Origin: Oscillospiraceae bacterium
GTDB taxonomy: Bacteria; Bacillota; Clostridia; Oscillospirales; Acutalibacteraceae
DNA: 35,287 nucleotides
Assembly: GCA_015066205.1 (NCBI GenBank)
Contig: SVOV01000025.1
Span: 1 to 35,287 of the forward strand
Direction of reading: 5' to 3'
Under the pieces are notes generated by a model, which saw only the letters and a list, made by a program, of their open reading frames with translations, had not been told where the DNA came from and did no database searches. The position numbers and the translations under genes are program-made. This document shows positions 16,667 to 25,089 of this stretch, piece after piece; position 1 is the first letter of the stretch, and each line of letters begins with the position of its first letter.

Positions 16667-19216
16667 ATGGATAACGAAAATAAGATAAATGAAATTCAGG
16701 GAGAGAATAAGCCTCAGGGAACACTTATTCAGGTTGACCTCAATAAGGAGATGCGCAGCTATTTCATTGACTACGCAATGTCGGTTATTACCGACAGAGC
16801 TCTTCCCGATGTAAGAGACGGCTTAAAGCCCGTTCACAGAAGAATTCTCTATACGATGCATGAAAACGGTCTTACCCCCGATAAGGAATACCGTAAGTGC
16901 GCCGATACCGTCGGTTCGGTTCTCGGCCGTTACCATCCCCACGGTGACGCCTCCGTTTACGATGCTATGGTAAGACTTGCCCAGACCTTCTCCACAAGAT
17001 ATGTTCTTGTAGACGGTCACGGAAACTTCGGTACCGTTGACGGCGACCCCCCTGCAGCATACAGATACACAGAATCAAGAATGAGTAAGCTCACTCTTGA
17101 AATGCTCACCGATATTGATAAGAACACCGTTGACTTTATGGGCAACTACGATGACAGACTTCAGGAGCCCAAGGTCCTTCCCGCCCGTTTCCCGAATCTC
17201 CTGGTAAACGGCTCAACGGGTATTGCCGTCGGTATGGCTACAAACATTCCTCCTCATAATATGGGAGAGGTCATTGACGGTATGTGCTGTGTTATCGATA
17301 ACCCCGACTGCACGCTTGATGACATTATGCAGCATATCAAGGGACCCGACTTCCCCACCAAGGGTATTATTATGGGAAGAGCGGGTATCAGAGCCGCATA
17401 TGCTACGGGCAGAGGTAAAATAACTGTCCGTGCCCGCTGTGAGATTCAGGAGGGCAAAAACGGCAGATATCAGATAATTGTAACAGAGCTCCCCTATCAG
17501 GTAAATAAGGCAAGACTTATTGAAAATATCGCGGAGCTTCACAAGGAAAAGAGAATAGAGGGTATTTCCGACATCAACGACTACTCCTCAAGAGAGGGTA
17601 TGAATGTCACCATTGACCTCAAGCGTGATGCCAATCCTCAGGTCGTTCTCAATCAGCTTTATTCCTATACTCAGCTTCAGACTACCTTCGGTGTTATTCA
17701 GCTCGCCCTCGTTGACGGCGTTCCGAAGATACTCACTCTTAAAGAAATGCTTGAACACTACATTGACCATCAGTTCGATGTTGTTACAAGAAGAACGGAA
17801 TTTGACCTTAAAAAGGCAAAGGAGCGTCAGCACATTCTTGAGGCTCTTCTCAAGGCTCTCGATTTCATTGACGAGGTCATAAATATATTAAGAGCATCAA
17901 AGAGCATTGCCGAGGGTAAGGAAAGACTTATGGCACGCTTCGATTTCGATGAGATTCAGGCAAACCATATAGTTCAGATGCGTCTCGGACAGCTGACAGG
18001 TCTTGAAAGAGAAAAATTAGAGGATGAAGAAAGGGCACTTGAAGAAAAGATAGCCCGCTTCCTTGAAATTCTCTCCTCAAGAGAAAATGTTCTTGCTCTC
18101 GTTAAGGAAGAAGCTCTTGTTATAAGAGATAAATTCGCCGATGAAAGAAGAAGCGAGATAGTAAATGTTTCGGGTGAGGTCGATATTGAGGATCTTATTC
18201 CCGAAGAGGACTGCGTTTTCACAAAGACCTCAATGGGCTACATCAAGAGAATGAGCGTTGACGAATATCAGCTTCAGAAGAAGGGCGGTAAGGGTAAGAT
18301 AGGTATTACCCGCCGTGAAGAGGATGTAGTTGACACTATGTTCACCGCTTCGACACATTCTCTTATTATGTTCTTTACCACCAAGGGTAAGGCATATATG
18401 ATAAAGGGCTATGAGATTCCCGAGGGAAGCCGTACAAGCAAGGGTATGAACCTTGTAAACATTCTTCCCATTGAATCGGATGAAAAGGTAACCACAATGC
18501 TGATGCTTCCCAAGGAGCACGAGGATCTTTACCTTTGTATGATAACAAAGAACGGTATCATCAAGAGAACAGAGCTTACCAATTTCAGAAATATCAGAAA
18601 ATCGGGTATTATTGCAATTAATCTCGATGAGGGCGATGTTCTGAGAACGGTTCTTCTCACAACAGGAAATCAGGATCTCTTCGTTGCTACAAAGAAGGGT
18701 CTCGGTATCCGCTTCAATGAAACAGATGCCAGAGTTATAGGCAGAACCGCAAGAGGCGTTAAGGCCATTACCTTCAAATATCCCGACGATTTCGTTGTAG
18801 GTATGGAAATTCTTGACGAGGAAAACGGCGGAAAGCTTCTTACGGTCAGCGAATGGGGTAACGGCAGAAAGAGTGATTTCTCCGATTATCATATTCAGTC
18901 AAGAGGCGGCTTCGGCTCAATTAACTACAGAACCTCAAAATACGGCGATGTTGCCGCTATCAAGGTCGTCTATGATGATGACGATGTTATTCTTATTTCC
19001 GAGCAGGGCATTATCATAAGAATTTCAGCTGAGTCCATAAGAGAATGTGCAAGACCCTCAAAGGGTGTACGCCTTATGAAGCTTTCAGAGGGTGACAGCG
19101 TTATTACTCTCACCTCGGCAAAGAGTAACGGTGAAGCCTCTTCCCTTCCCGAGGATACAGAGGAAGCGGGCGAGGAAAAAGACACGGATGCTCCCGAAGA
19201 CGGTGCTGAAGAATAA
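16667..19216 (+). CDS. gyrA: DNA gyrase subunit A
   Basis: Breakage-reunion subunit of gyrase; it forms the transient DNA-tyrosine link. The 849-residue product has the catalytic tyrosine in [11 protein letters not shown] (Tyr134). The quinolone-determining region reads [20 protein letters not shown]: Ala95 occupies the position of E. coli Ser83 and Asp99 that of Asp87. The C-terminal half has the beta-pinwheel repeats and a GyrA-box-like [10 protein letters not shown], which distinguishes gyrase from ParC. An acidic tail (~25 residues, ending [11 protein letters not shown] then APEDGAEE) follows. I use the ATG at 16667 with GAGGAG 8 nt upstream; the ATG at 16652 would overlap gyrB. The LCP gene follows at once. 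Confidence 0.97.
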   Translation: MDNENKINEIQGENKPQGTLIQVDLNKEMRSYFIDYAMSVITDRALPDVRDGLKPVHRRILYTMHENGLTPDKEYRKCADTVGSVLGRYHPHGDASVYDAMVRLAQTFSTRYVLVDGHGNFGTVDGDPPAAYRYTESRMSKLTLEMLTDIDKNTVDFMGNYDDRLQEPKVLPARFPNLLVNGSTGIAVGMATNIPPHNMGEVIDGMCCVIDNPDCTLDDIMQHIKGPDFPTKGIIMGRAGIRAAYATGRGKITVRARCEIQEGKNGRYQIIVTELPYQVNKARLIENIAELHKEKRIEGISDINDYSSREGMNVTIDLKRDANPQVVLNQLYSYTQLQTTFGVIQLALVDGVPKILTLKEMLEHYIDHQFDVVTRRTEFDLKKAKERQHILEALLKALDFIDEVINILRASKSIAEGKERLMARFDFDEIQANHIVQMRLGQLTGLEREKLEDEERALEEKIARFLEILSSRENVLALVKEEALVIRDKFADERRSEIVNVSGEVDIEDLIPEEDCVFTKTSMGYIKRMSVDEYQLQKKGGKGKIGITRREEDVVDTMFTASTHSLIMFFTTKGKAYMIKGYEIPEGSRTSKGMNLVNILPIESDEKVTTMLMLPKEHEDLYLCMITKNGIIKRTELTNFRNIRKSGIIAINLDEGDVLRTVLLTTGNQDLFVATKKGLGIRFNETDARVIGRTARGVKAITFKYPDDFVVGMEILDEENGGKLLTVSEWGNGRKSDFSDYHIQSRGGFGSINYRTSKYGDVAAIKVVYDDDDVILISEQGIIIRISAESIRECARPSKGVRLMKLSEGDSVITLTSAKSNGEASSLPEDTEEAGEEKDTDAPEDGAEE

Positions 19217-19242
19217 TCCTTTTCCGACAGGTGGTGCAGCTA

Positions 19243-20388
19243 ATGAGCAAAAAGAAAAGATCCAAAAAGAAAAGCCGCGGCGATAACAGCTTTCTTACCG
19301 TAGTTTCAGGTATAGCACTCGGTATCGTTCTTGTTTTTTCAATCATTTCCGTTGACATTATCTCAAAAATGGGAATCATAAGTCTCAGCGGGAATAATAC
19401 GGAGGAGCCCTCCGATTTCGTTGAGGTAACAGAGCCCGGCGACGAGGTGCAGGTCATTGAAACTCTTGAAGAATTAAGAGGACTCAACGACCTTTCATCC
19501 GTGCTTAAAAACTGGGCGGACAATACCTCGGAAAATTCTCTAATGAGAAGCAAGGATGTTATCAATTTTCTTCTTATAGGTCTTGATGCTTCAAACAGAA
19601 ACTCCGATGCTATTATTATAGCTTCTCTCAATAAGACCACGAAAAAGATACATCTTTCCTCTGTTTACCGTGACTCCTATACTTATATAAATACATCCTC
19701 GGGCGGAAAGTATGCCAAGATGAACGCCTGCTATGCCAACGGCGGAGCTGATAAGCTGGTTGAGACCATTGAAAGCGATTTCAAGATAAGGATAGACTAT
19801 TATGTTTCCGTAAATTTTGATTCCTTCAGCTCCATTGTTGACTCCTTCGGCGGAATCCGTCTTGATGTCAAGGAATATGAAGCGGCAGCCGTCAGAGCGG
19901 AAATAGACGATGACTGTCCCTCAGGCGAAAATGTTCTTCTTAACGGCAAGCAGGCCCTCGGCTTTGTAAGAATAAGACACTGCGATGCCGATGCCGATGT
20001 CAGCCGTACAAGAAGACAAAGACAGTTCCTCAACGCTCTTATAGATGAAGCAAAGAATATCAGCATAAATCAGATATCCCCTCTTCTCAACACTGTTGTA
20101 AAGTATATAAAGACCGACTGCAGTGTTGCAAACATCATATCTCTCGGCACACAGGCACTTTCAAATAAATGGTATGATTACGAAATAGTTTCCTCTGCCA
20201 TCCCCAAGGAAGAGCACCGTATGGACTACAGAGGCTATTCCTGGGTATGGATAGTTGACTACCCTGCCGCCGCAAGAGATCTTCAGCTGGAGATATACGG
20301 CAATTCAAACATCCATCTCAATGAGGACAGAGTTTCCGTAATAGATATTATGCGAAGCACAAACAACACAGGAACGGCAAGACCGTAA
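19243..20388 (+). CDS. LytR-CpsA-Psr (LCP) family cell-wall ligase
   Basis: LCP enzymes move wall polymers such as teichoic acids or capsular glycans from a lipid carrier to peptidoglycan, outside the membrane. The 381-residue product has a Lys-rich cytoplasmic start (MSKKKRSKKKSRG), one membrane helix (~17-38) and an acidic stalk. The LCP domain opens with INFLLIGLDASNRNSDAI, continues with HLSSVYRDSYTYI, MNACYANGGADK and SFGGIRLDV, and ends with QALGFVRIRHCDADADVSRTRRQ. The conserved Arg and Asp residues that bind the pyrophosphate lipid are visible. The ATG at 19243 has AGGTGG upstream; a GTG at 19231 is the alternative. The gene starts 26 nt after gyrA and ends at a strong terminator. Confidence 0.93.
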   Translation: MSKKKRSKKKSRGDNSFLTVVSGIALGIVLVFSIISVDIISKMGIISLSGNNTEEPSDFVEVTEPGDEVQVIETLEELRGLNDLSSVLKNWADNTSENSLMRSKDVINFLLIGLDASNRNSDAIIIASLNKTTKKIHLSSVYRDSYTYINTSSGGKYAKMNACYANGGADKLVETIESDFKIRIDYYVSVNFDSFSSIVDSFGGIRLDVKEYEAAAVRAEIDDDCPSGENVLLNGKQALGFVRIRHCDADADVSRTRRQRQFLNALIDEAKNISINQISPLLNTVVKYIKTDCSVANIISLGTQALSNKWYDYEIVSSAIPKEEHRMDYRGYSWVWIVDYPAAARDLQLEIYGNSNIHLNEDRVSVIDIMRSTNNTGTARP

Positions 20389-20390
20389 AT

Positions 20391-20426
20391 AAAAAAGGTG
20401 AAAGAGTTTACTCTTTCACCTTTTTT
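20391..20426 (+). terminator. Strong terminator after the gyrase-LCP operon
   Basis: A perfect 16-bp stem (AAAAAAGGTGAAAGAG at 20391-20406 with its complement at 20411-20426, loop TTTA) starts 2 nt after the LCP stop codon. Its A and T runs allow it to work on both strands. Confidence 0.93.
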
Positions 20427-20428
20427 AA

Positions 20429-20612
20429 ATGCAAAATGCAAAATGCAAAATGCAAAATGTCGGAAGGCTTCGCCTTGCTCCGCTTACGATCTATAACGCT
20501 CGTGCCGTTGGCACCTTGCTGAAGTTACAGATGATTGTATGCGGGAGCGGGGACCGCTCCCCTACGGGTGAGATTGTTCTCCTGTCGTAGGGGAGGGGTC
20601 GCCCCTCCCGTA
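20429..20612. repeat. TGCAAAA tandem repeats with hairpin modules and GC cassette
   Basis: About four 7-bp ATGCAAA units (20429-20459) are followed by AAGGC-TTC-GCCTT (20464-20476) and TGCTCCGCTTACG. GTGCC-GTT-GGCAC (20502-20514) and TGAAGTTACA come next. GGGAGCGG-GGA-CCGCTCCC (20543-20561) and GGGAGGGG-TCG-CCCCTCCC (20591-20609) close the block. This is the same module order as at 4600-4780, read with the tandem tail first. Confidence 0.85.
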
Positions 20613-20619
20613 TTTAAGT

Positions 20620-20656
20620 ACACACCGGTTTTTTTATAAATCGGTGTGTTTTTTCT
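20620..20656. terminator. Second terminator-like hairpin
   Basis: ACACACCG (20620-20627) pairs with CGGTGTGT (20642-20649); T-rich sequence lies in the loop and after the stem. It stands between the repeat block and the next promoter. Confidence 0.6.
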
Positions 20657-20685
20657 TCTTTATTGTTGAAAATTACTAAAAAATA

Positions 20686-20714
20686 TTGAGTTTTAATAAA
20701 TTTTATATTAATAT
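20686..20714 (+). promoter_or_regulatory. Putative sigma-A promoter of the zinc-ribbon gene
   Basis: TTGAGT (20686-20691) and TAATAT (20709-20714) are 17 bp apart, ~70 bp before the gene start. A TATAAT at 20712-20717 overlaps the -10 candidate at less ideal spacing. Confidence 0.5.
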
Positions 20715-20782
20715 AATATGGAGATATATTATGCTGATTTATGATACGGCATAAAATATACGGCAGAAAAGGAGATATTGTT

Positions 20783-21661
20783 ATGGCTGATTGTCCAAAA
20801 TGCGGCAAGCACATCAAGGTGTGGCAGATGAGTCCATATTGTAAAAGCTGCGGAGTGCATCTGATGTTTGCTTCCTTTGAGGAGCAGTTTCAGAAGGACA
20901 GAAGACTGGCAGAAATGTCTATGGCGAATTTCCGCTGTCTTCTTGTGAAGCTTAAGAGTGCTTATGTTTCCGGCAAAGCACAGAAGCTTAAAATTGCTTC
21001 TGTTTTTCTTCCTCTTATTGCACTTCTTATTCCCTTCGGAAGCTTTTCGGTGAATACTCCCGTATATTCATCGGAAATTTCATTCAATCTTATAGGACTT
21101 TTTATGGGACCGTTTTTATTCAACGGACTTTTCGGAAAGCTTGATGCATTGAGCCTCTCCCCCGTTTTCGGCGAAGCACTTGCTTCTCTTAAAACGCTGA
21201 TGCTTATTTTTGCGGTGGCAGCCGTTTGTGCGGTTGTTATACTTCTTTCAGAGCTTATCTGCTTTATCGGCAACAAGAAGGTACAGATAACAACGGTTAT
21301 CTTTTCTGTTATCGGAATTATCGCCACGGTTGCATCGGGAATTTTCGCTTCTTCAATGAGCTCCCTTGCAAGAGGTGAAGCACTTAATATTTCTGTTTCA
21401 TTTATTTTCATTGTTTCGGCACTTTTATTTGCCGTTCCTTTGGTAAATGCGGTGTTCTGTCTGAAAAATCCCCCTGTTTACAAGTTCAGAGAGGGTGACG
21501 AGCTTCGTGTTGAATACAGAAGAAAATATAATAAGGGTGAAATAAAGCTTTTCGATATTCCCGCTCCCATTTACGAGTCCGAAGAAGACAAAAGGGAAAG
21601 ACAGAAGCTTATTTCCGAGGCCTATAATATGAATGAAGAAGAGGTGACGGCAGATGTCTGA
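20783..21661 (+). CDS. Zinc-ribbon membrane protein of unknown function
   Basis: A 292-residue protein that I do not recognise as a named family. The N-terminus has a two-knuckle zinc ribbon, CPKCGKHIKVWQMSPYCKSC (Cys4, Cys7, Cys20, Cys23). A charged segment follows (~30-68), then four to five hydrophobic helices (~70-90, 100-118, 135-160, 166-190, 203-226). A cytosolic Glu/Lys-rich tail ends in NMNEEEVTADV. The ATG at 20783 has AAAGGAGA 8 nt upstream; the ATG at 20741 lacks this. The end overlaps the next gene by 8 nt, so the two are translationally coupled. The context (surface Ig-like protein, sugar symporter) suggests an envelope role but does not identify it. Confidence 0.85.
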   Translation: MADCPKCGKHIKVWQMSPYCKSCGVHLMFASFEEQFQKDRRLAEMSMANFRCLLVKLKSAYVSGKAQKLKIASVFLPLIALLIPFGSFSVNTPVYSSEISFNLIGLFMGPFLFNGLFGKLDALSLSPVFGEALASLKTLMLIFAVAAVCAVVILLSELICFIGNKKVQITTVIFSVIGIIATVASGIFASSMSSLARGEALNISVSFIFIVSALLFAVPLVNAVFCLKNPPVYKFREGDELRVEYRRKYNKGEIKLFDIPAPIYESEEDKRERQKLISEAYNMNEEEVTADV

Positions 21662-23030
21662 TATTGATATCCGTTCAAATCTTTCAGAAAAAGAACAGGA
21701 AAGACTTGCTAAAATTGATAAGCTTGATTCCAACAGCACGCGAAAAAAGCTTATTTTTGCCGCCGTTACCGTAGTTCTTATAACATTTTTCGTTTTAGGT
21801 ACAATTTTCGGCGGTATGTATATTCTGAGCTACGAGGGAACCGAGGCACTTCCCGAGGCAGAGAAAACCTACTCTCCCCTTCCCGAAGACGCGGAAGCTG
21901 TAATAAAAGCCTTTGCGGCTTTTACGGAAGAGACAAAAAAATATGACTCAACGAAGCTGGATGTTTCCCTTGGTGTCAATATACCCGATGAGAGTATTTC
22001 TCTCACAGGAGAAAAGGCTGAAGGTGCTTCTCCCCTTTTCTCACACATAAAGTCTGCTGTTGTATCTCTCATTTCAGATTTTTATGAGAATGAAAGAGTA
22101 AAGGGCGAATACGGAACAGATTTTTCCTCATATCTTTATAAAAACGACTTCACAACAGATGCGGCAGCGGCTGAATGTATTATAAATGAAGAAAATGAAA
22201 ATAATGCAAGCTTCATTTTCACCTTCAGCGCAGAAAACGAAAAAACTGCAGAAATTTTCTCAATGTCTGCTTCCTCTGCTGTTATTGACGGTGTAAAGGA
22301 TAAGCTTTCCGAAATGGTGAATATCAAAAACATTGATATTTCCTATGACAGCGCTGTTATGACAGCCGATATCAACCGTGAAAAGAATATAATGACGGGA
22401 GTTTCTCAGAACAGAGTATGTACCGTAACGGCTGAGCTTGAATTTATCGGTGAATATTCGGATTTCGGTACGCTCACGCTTTCCTTTAAGCTTGAAATAA
22501 ACAAAAATTACAATTTCTCAAGAGTTGAAATGTATTTCACCGGTGATGTTTTCTATGTTACAAAGGGTGCATCCGACGAATTCAAGACAAAAACCGTCAG
22601 TGATGAATCCCCTGCCGAGACAGTTCTCACCTTTACCTCATCAAATCCTGAAATTCTTTCCGTTGACGGAAGATTTTTCAAGGCAAACAAGGTAAGCGAA
22701 GAGCCTGTTACTGTCAGCGTTGAATATACTTATAAGGGTGTGACCTATAGGGATACCTGTGAATTTTATGTTATTGTTCCCGTTGAGGGAGTTAAGCAGA
22801 ATGAAAAAGAGATTTCTCTCAAAAAAGGTGATGAAAAGGCTCTTTCTGTTACCGTATCCCCCGATGATGCAACGCTTAAACAGGTTTATTGGTTTACAAC
22901 CGATGAAAATATAGCTTCTGTTGATGAAAACGGTGTTGTTACCGCTAAAAATGCGGGCAGTGCATCCGTTTACTGTATAACCCGTGACGGCAATTATAAA
23001 TCAAGCTGTGCCGTTGAAGTTTCGGAATAA
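21654..23030 (+). CDS. Membrane-anchored protein with C-terminal Ig-like (Big2) domains
   Basis: A 458-residue protein predicted to lie mostly outside the membrane. It has a short cytoplasmic start, one membrane helix (~32-58, AAVTVVLITFFVLGTIFGG) that serves as anchor or signal, and an unrecognised ~250-residue region rich in Glu and Ser. Two bacterial Ig-like Big2 domains end the protein (~315-372 and ~378-456). Their signature is seen in TSSNPEILSVDG and in TTDENIASVDENGVVTAKNA. Big2 domains commonly mediate surface adhesion or protein assembly. No LPxTG sorting signal is present at the C-terminus. It overlaps the zinc-ribbon gene by 8 nt, and the symporter gene follows after 15 nt. Confidence 0.88.
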   Translation: MSDIDIRSNLSEKEQERLAKIDKLDSNSTRKKLIFAAVTVVLITFFVLGTIFGGMYILSYEGTEALPEAEKTYSPLPEDAEAVIKAFAAFTEETKKYDSTKLDVSLGVNIPDESISLTGEKAEGASPLFSHIKSAVVSLISDFYENERVKGEYGTDFSSYLYKNDFTTDAAAAECIINEENENNASFIFTFSAENEKTAEIFSMSASSAVIDGVKDKLSEMVNIKNIDISYDSAVMTADINREKNIMTGVSQNRVCTVTAELEFIGEYSDFGTLTLSFKLEINKNYNFSRVEMYFTGDVFYVTKGASDEFKTKTVSDESPAETVLTFTSSNPEILSVDGRFFKANKVSEEPVTVSVEYTYKGVTYRDTCEFYVIVPVEGVKQNEKEISLKKGDEKALSVTVSPDDATLKQVYWFTTDENIASVDENGVVTAKNAGSASVYCITRDGNYKSSCAVEVSE

Positions 23031-23045
23031 AGGAGGTAATGAAGA

Positions 23046-24653
23046 ATGGCAAAAATGACGAAAGAAGCTCTTGTCAACCGATTTTTTAAGGCGGATGAAT
23101 ATTCTGCCGCCACTCTCGGTGATGATCTTCTTAAAAAATATGAAAGTCTTGCAGTTGATGTTTACAGTGTAAGACAGGTCAGCGTTTCCGAAATAGCGTG
23201 GATGGCTGTTCAGAAGTTCTCCCGACAGCTTAAAATGGGTATGGACCATTATCAGAATATGTATTTTACAAAGGTTCTGAAAATAGATCTCACCTATATT
23301 ACGGTTATCAAGGCTCTCATCAGTATTTATGATACACTCAACAATCCCCTTATGGGTATTGCATACGACAGAACGAGAACACGCTTCGGTAAGGCAAGAC
23401 CTTATGTTTTGACTACCCCTCTCCCCTTCTTCCTTGTAACAGCCCTTCTTTACAGCGGTGCTCTTATAATGGGCGGTGATAAGGTTAATGATCCGAAAAA
23501 GATAATTTTCGTGTTCATTATGCTGTTTTTACAGGAAACATTTTCAACCATATTCAATATACCGACGGATAATTACCCGACGTTGCAAAGTGCATGCCCT
23601 GCCGACCGAATTTCAGTTTCTCTTGCACAGAGCTATTCAGGTGCTTACGGCGGAGATATAGTATCTGTTGTCTATATTTCTCTTATGTCCATCAATAACA
23701 TCGGCGGTGTGGAAATTTCCCAGCCTCTTATGTTCGCCATAATGGCTTGTGTAACCTGCTTCTTCGGAACTGTGGGAACAATGGGTGTGGCACTCAAGTG
23801 TCCCGAAAGAGTTCTTCTTCAGCCCAAGCCCGCTCCCTTAACAAAGACTATGTTCTATATTCTCAAGAACAAATATGCTCTGCGTAATGTTGCTGCAAGC
23901 TTCCTTGTATCATGGTGGAGCAACGGCGGCTATTCATGGGATGTTATCACCCAGCTTGAAATTTTCGGCGGCGGTCTCAATATAGCTCCCCTTTACGGCT
24001 TCTACCATGTGTGTAATGTTCTTTCAATGGCATTCATAAAGCCCATAAAAGAAAGAATTAAGAGTTACAGAAATATAGTTATTGTACTTCGTGCCATGGA
24101 TATTTTTGTTGAAATCATCTGGGCGGTGGGCGGCTGGATTACCATGCCCATGAAGAAATGGTGGGTAAGCGGAATATGGTTCTGCATAGGCTACGGTCTT
24201 AACGGTCTGAACAATGCTCCCGCCACCGCATTTGAAGGCGAGATTTCAAGAGAAATCAATGACTATACCGAATATCTCACAGGTGAACGTCCTGACGGTA
24301 CCTTCGGACTGCTTACTGATTATATCTATAAGCTCACCCAGCCGCTCAATACTCTTATGGCATTATGGGTTATTAAGTGGACAGGATATGACACCACCAG
24401 AGACTCAACCTATTGGGCACAGGATTCCGTTTCCGTTTATCAGAAGGTATTTGCACTTTATGCCTGCGGCAATCTTGTTCCCCATATCGTAAACACCATT
24501 CCTCTTTTCTTCTACGACCTTGACGGGCAGAAGAAGATTGATATGTATAAGGCACTCAATGAAAGAAGAATGCTCATTGCAAAGGAAAATCAGGGCAAAC
24601 TCAGCGAAGAAATGTCAGCCCTTGTTGAGATGCTTTCGGAGGAGAAAAAATAA
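23046..24653 (+). CDS. GPH-family (MelB-like) sugar:cation symporter
   Basis: A 535-residue membrane transporter of the glycoside-pentoside-hexuronide branch of the MFS. The hallmark is YDTLNNPLMGIAYDRTRTRF followed by GKARPY, equivalent to the D...P..G...DRTRTRxGxxRP motif, where the first Asp helps bind the coupling cation. About twelve hydrophobic helices follow. Compared with MelB (~470 residues) there is an N-terminal extension of ~60 residues before the first helix. An AAAGGAGG lies 9 nt before the ATG. The gene is the last of a three-gene unit. There is no glycosidase or sugar kinase nearby, so the substrate cannot be inferred. Confidence 0.9.
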   Translation: MAKMTKEALVNRFFKADEYSAATLGDDLLKKYESLAVDVYSVRQVSVSEIAWMAVQKFSRQLKMGMDHYQNMYFTKVLKIDLTYITVIKALISIYDTLNNPLMGIAYDRTRTRFGKARPYVLTTPLPFFLVTALLYSGALIMGGDKVNDPKKIIFVFIMLFLQETFSTIFNIPTDNYPTLQSACPADRISVSLAQSYSGAYGGDIVSVVYISLMSINNIGGVEISQPLMFAIMACVTCFFGTVGTMGVALKCPERVLLQPKPAPLTKTMFYILKNKYALRNVAASFLVSWWSNGGYSWDVITQLEIFGGGLNIAPLYGFYHVCNVLSMAFIKPIKERIKSYRNIVIVLRAMDIFVEIIWAVGGWITMPMKKWWVSGIWFCIGYGLNGLNNAPATAFEGEISREINDYTEYLTGERPDGTFGLLTDYIYKLTQPLNTLMALWVIKWTGYDTTRDSTYWAQDSVSVYQKVFALYACGNLVPHIVNTIPLFFYDLDGQKKIDMYKALNERRMLIAKENQGKLSEEMSALVEMLSEEKK

Positions 24654-24668
24654 TTTAACTTCTTTTGC

Positions 24669-25076
24669 AAAAAAACCGACCTGCTGTCAGCCGAGTGTTC
24701 GCAAGGACAGATAAAATTATTGGGAGACACTTTGTAACGAAGTGCTCCCAAATTTTTTATATAAAAAGTGACACTTTCGGCTTGAAAGTGTCATAGTGGG
24801 TTATATGCATTAAAAGTAATTATGCCAAAGTGAAAATATTTTTTCGGTGAGTATAAGTGATATTGCAAATTAAAATTTGCAGTGTTATTTTTGATAAATC
24901 AAAAGTGTTATTGAAGCCTTACGGCTTCAGTGTTATTTTATTCGCATTAAACTGTCCGAAGGACAATAACACTGTGCAACGCACAATAAAACTGCGCAGC
25001 AATATCACTCGCCGCAAGGCGAATAAAACTGCGGAGTGTCCTTACGAACACTCCGCATCAGCGGTCGGTTTTTTTG
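24669..25076. repeat. Inverted-repeat-bounded hairpin element (AGTGTTATT linker)
   Basis: The ends are long imperfect inverted repeats. The left end AAAAAAACCGACCTGCTG continues to GAGTGTTCGCAAGGACA; the right end ends CAGCGGTCGGTTTTTTT and contains TGTCCTTACGAACACTC. Inside are a terminator (24720-24758), a TGACACTTTC/GAAAGTGTCA hairpin (~24770-24795) and a chain of small hairpins. Their linkers read GTGATATT and AGTGTTATT (three times) on the left half and AATAACACT, AATAAAACT, AATATCACT on the right half. Hairpins include GAAGCC-TTAC-GGCTTC, GTCC-GAA-GGAC, GTGC-AAC-GCAC, CGCC-GCAA-GGCG and a 9-bp stem GCGGAGTGT/ACACTCCGC. No transposase is encoded. Confidence 0.8.
24720..24758 (+). terminator. 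Terminator of the symporter operon
   Basis: TTGGGAG (24720-24726) and CACTT (24728-24732) pair with AAGTG (24740-24744) and CTCCCAA (24745-24751), with one bulged A, followed by six T residues. It lies inside the hairpin element. Confidence 0.8.
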
Positions 25077-25089
25077 TATGTTACAGGCT

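Noticed and set aside
24669..25076. Insertion sequence
   Set aside because: Inverted ends are present but there is no transposase frame; at most a non-autonomous element.
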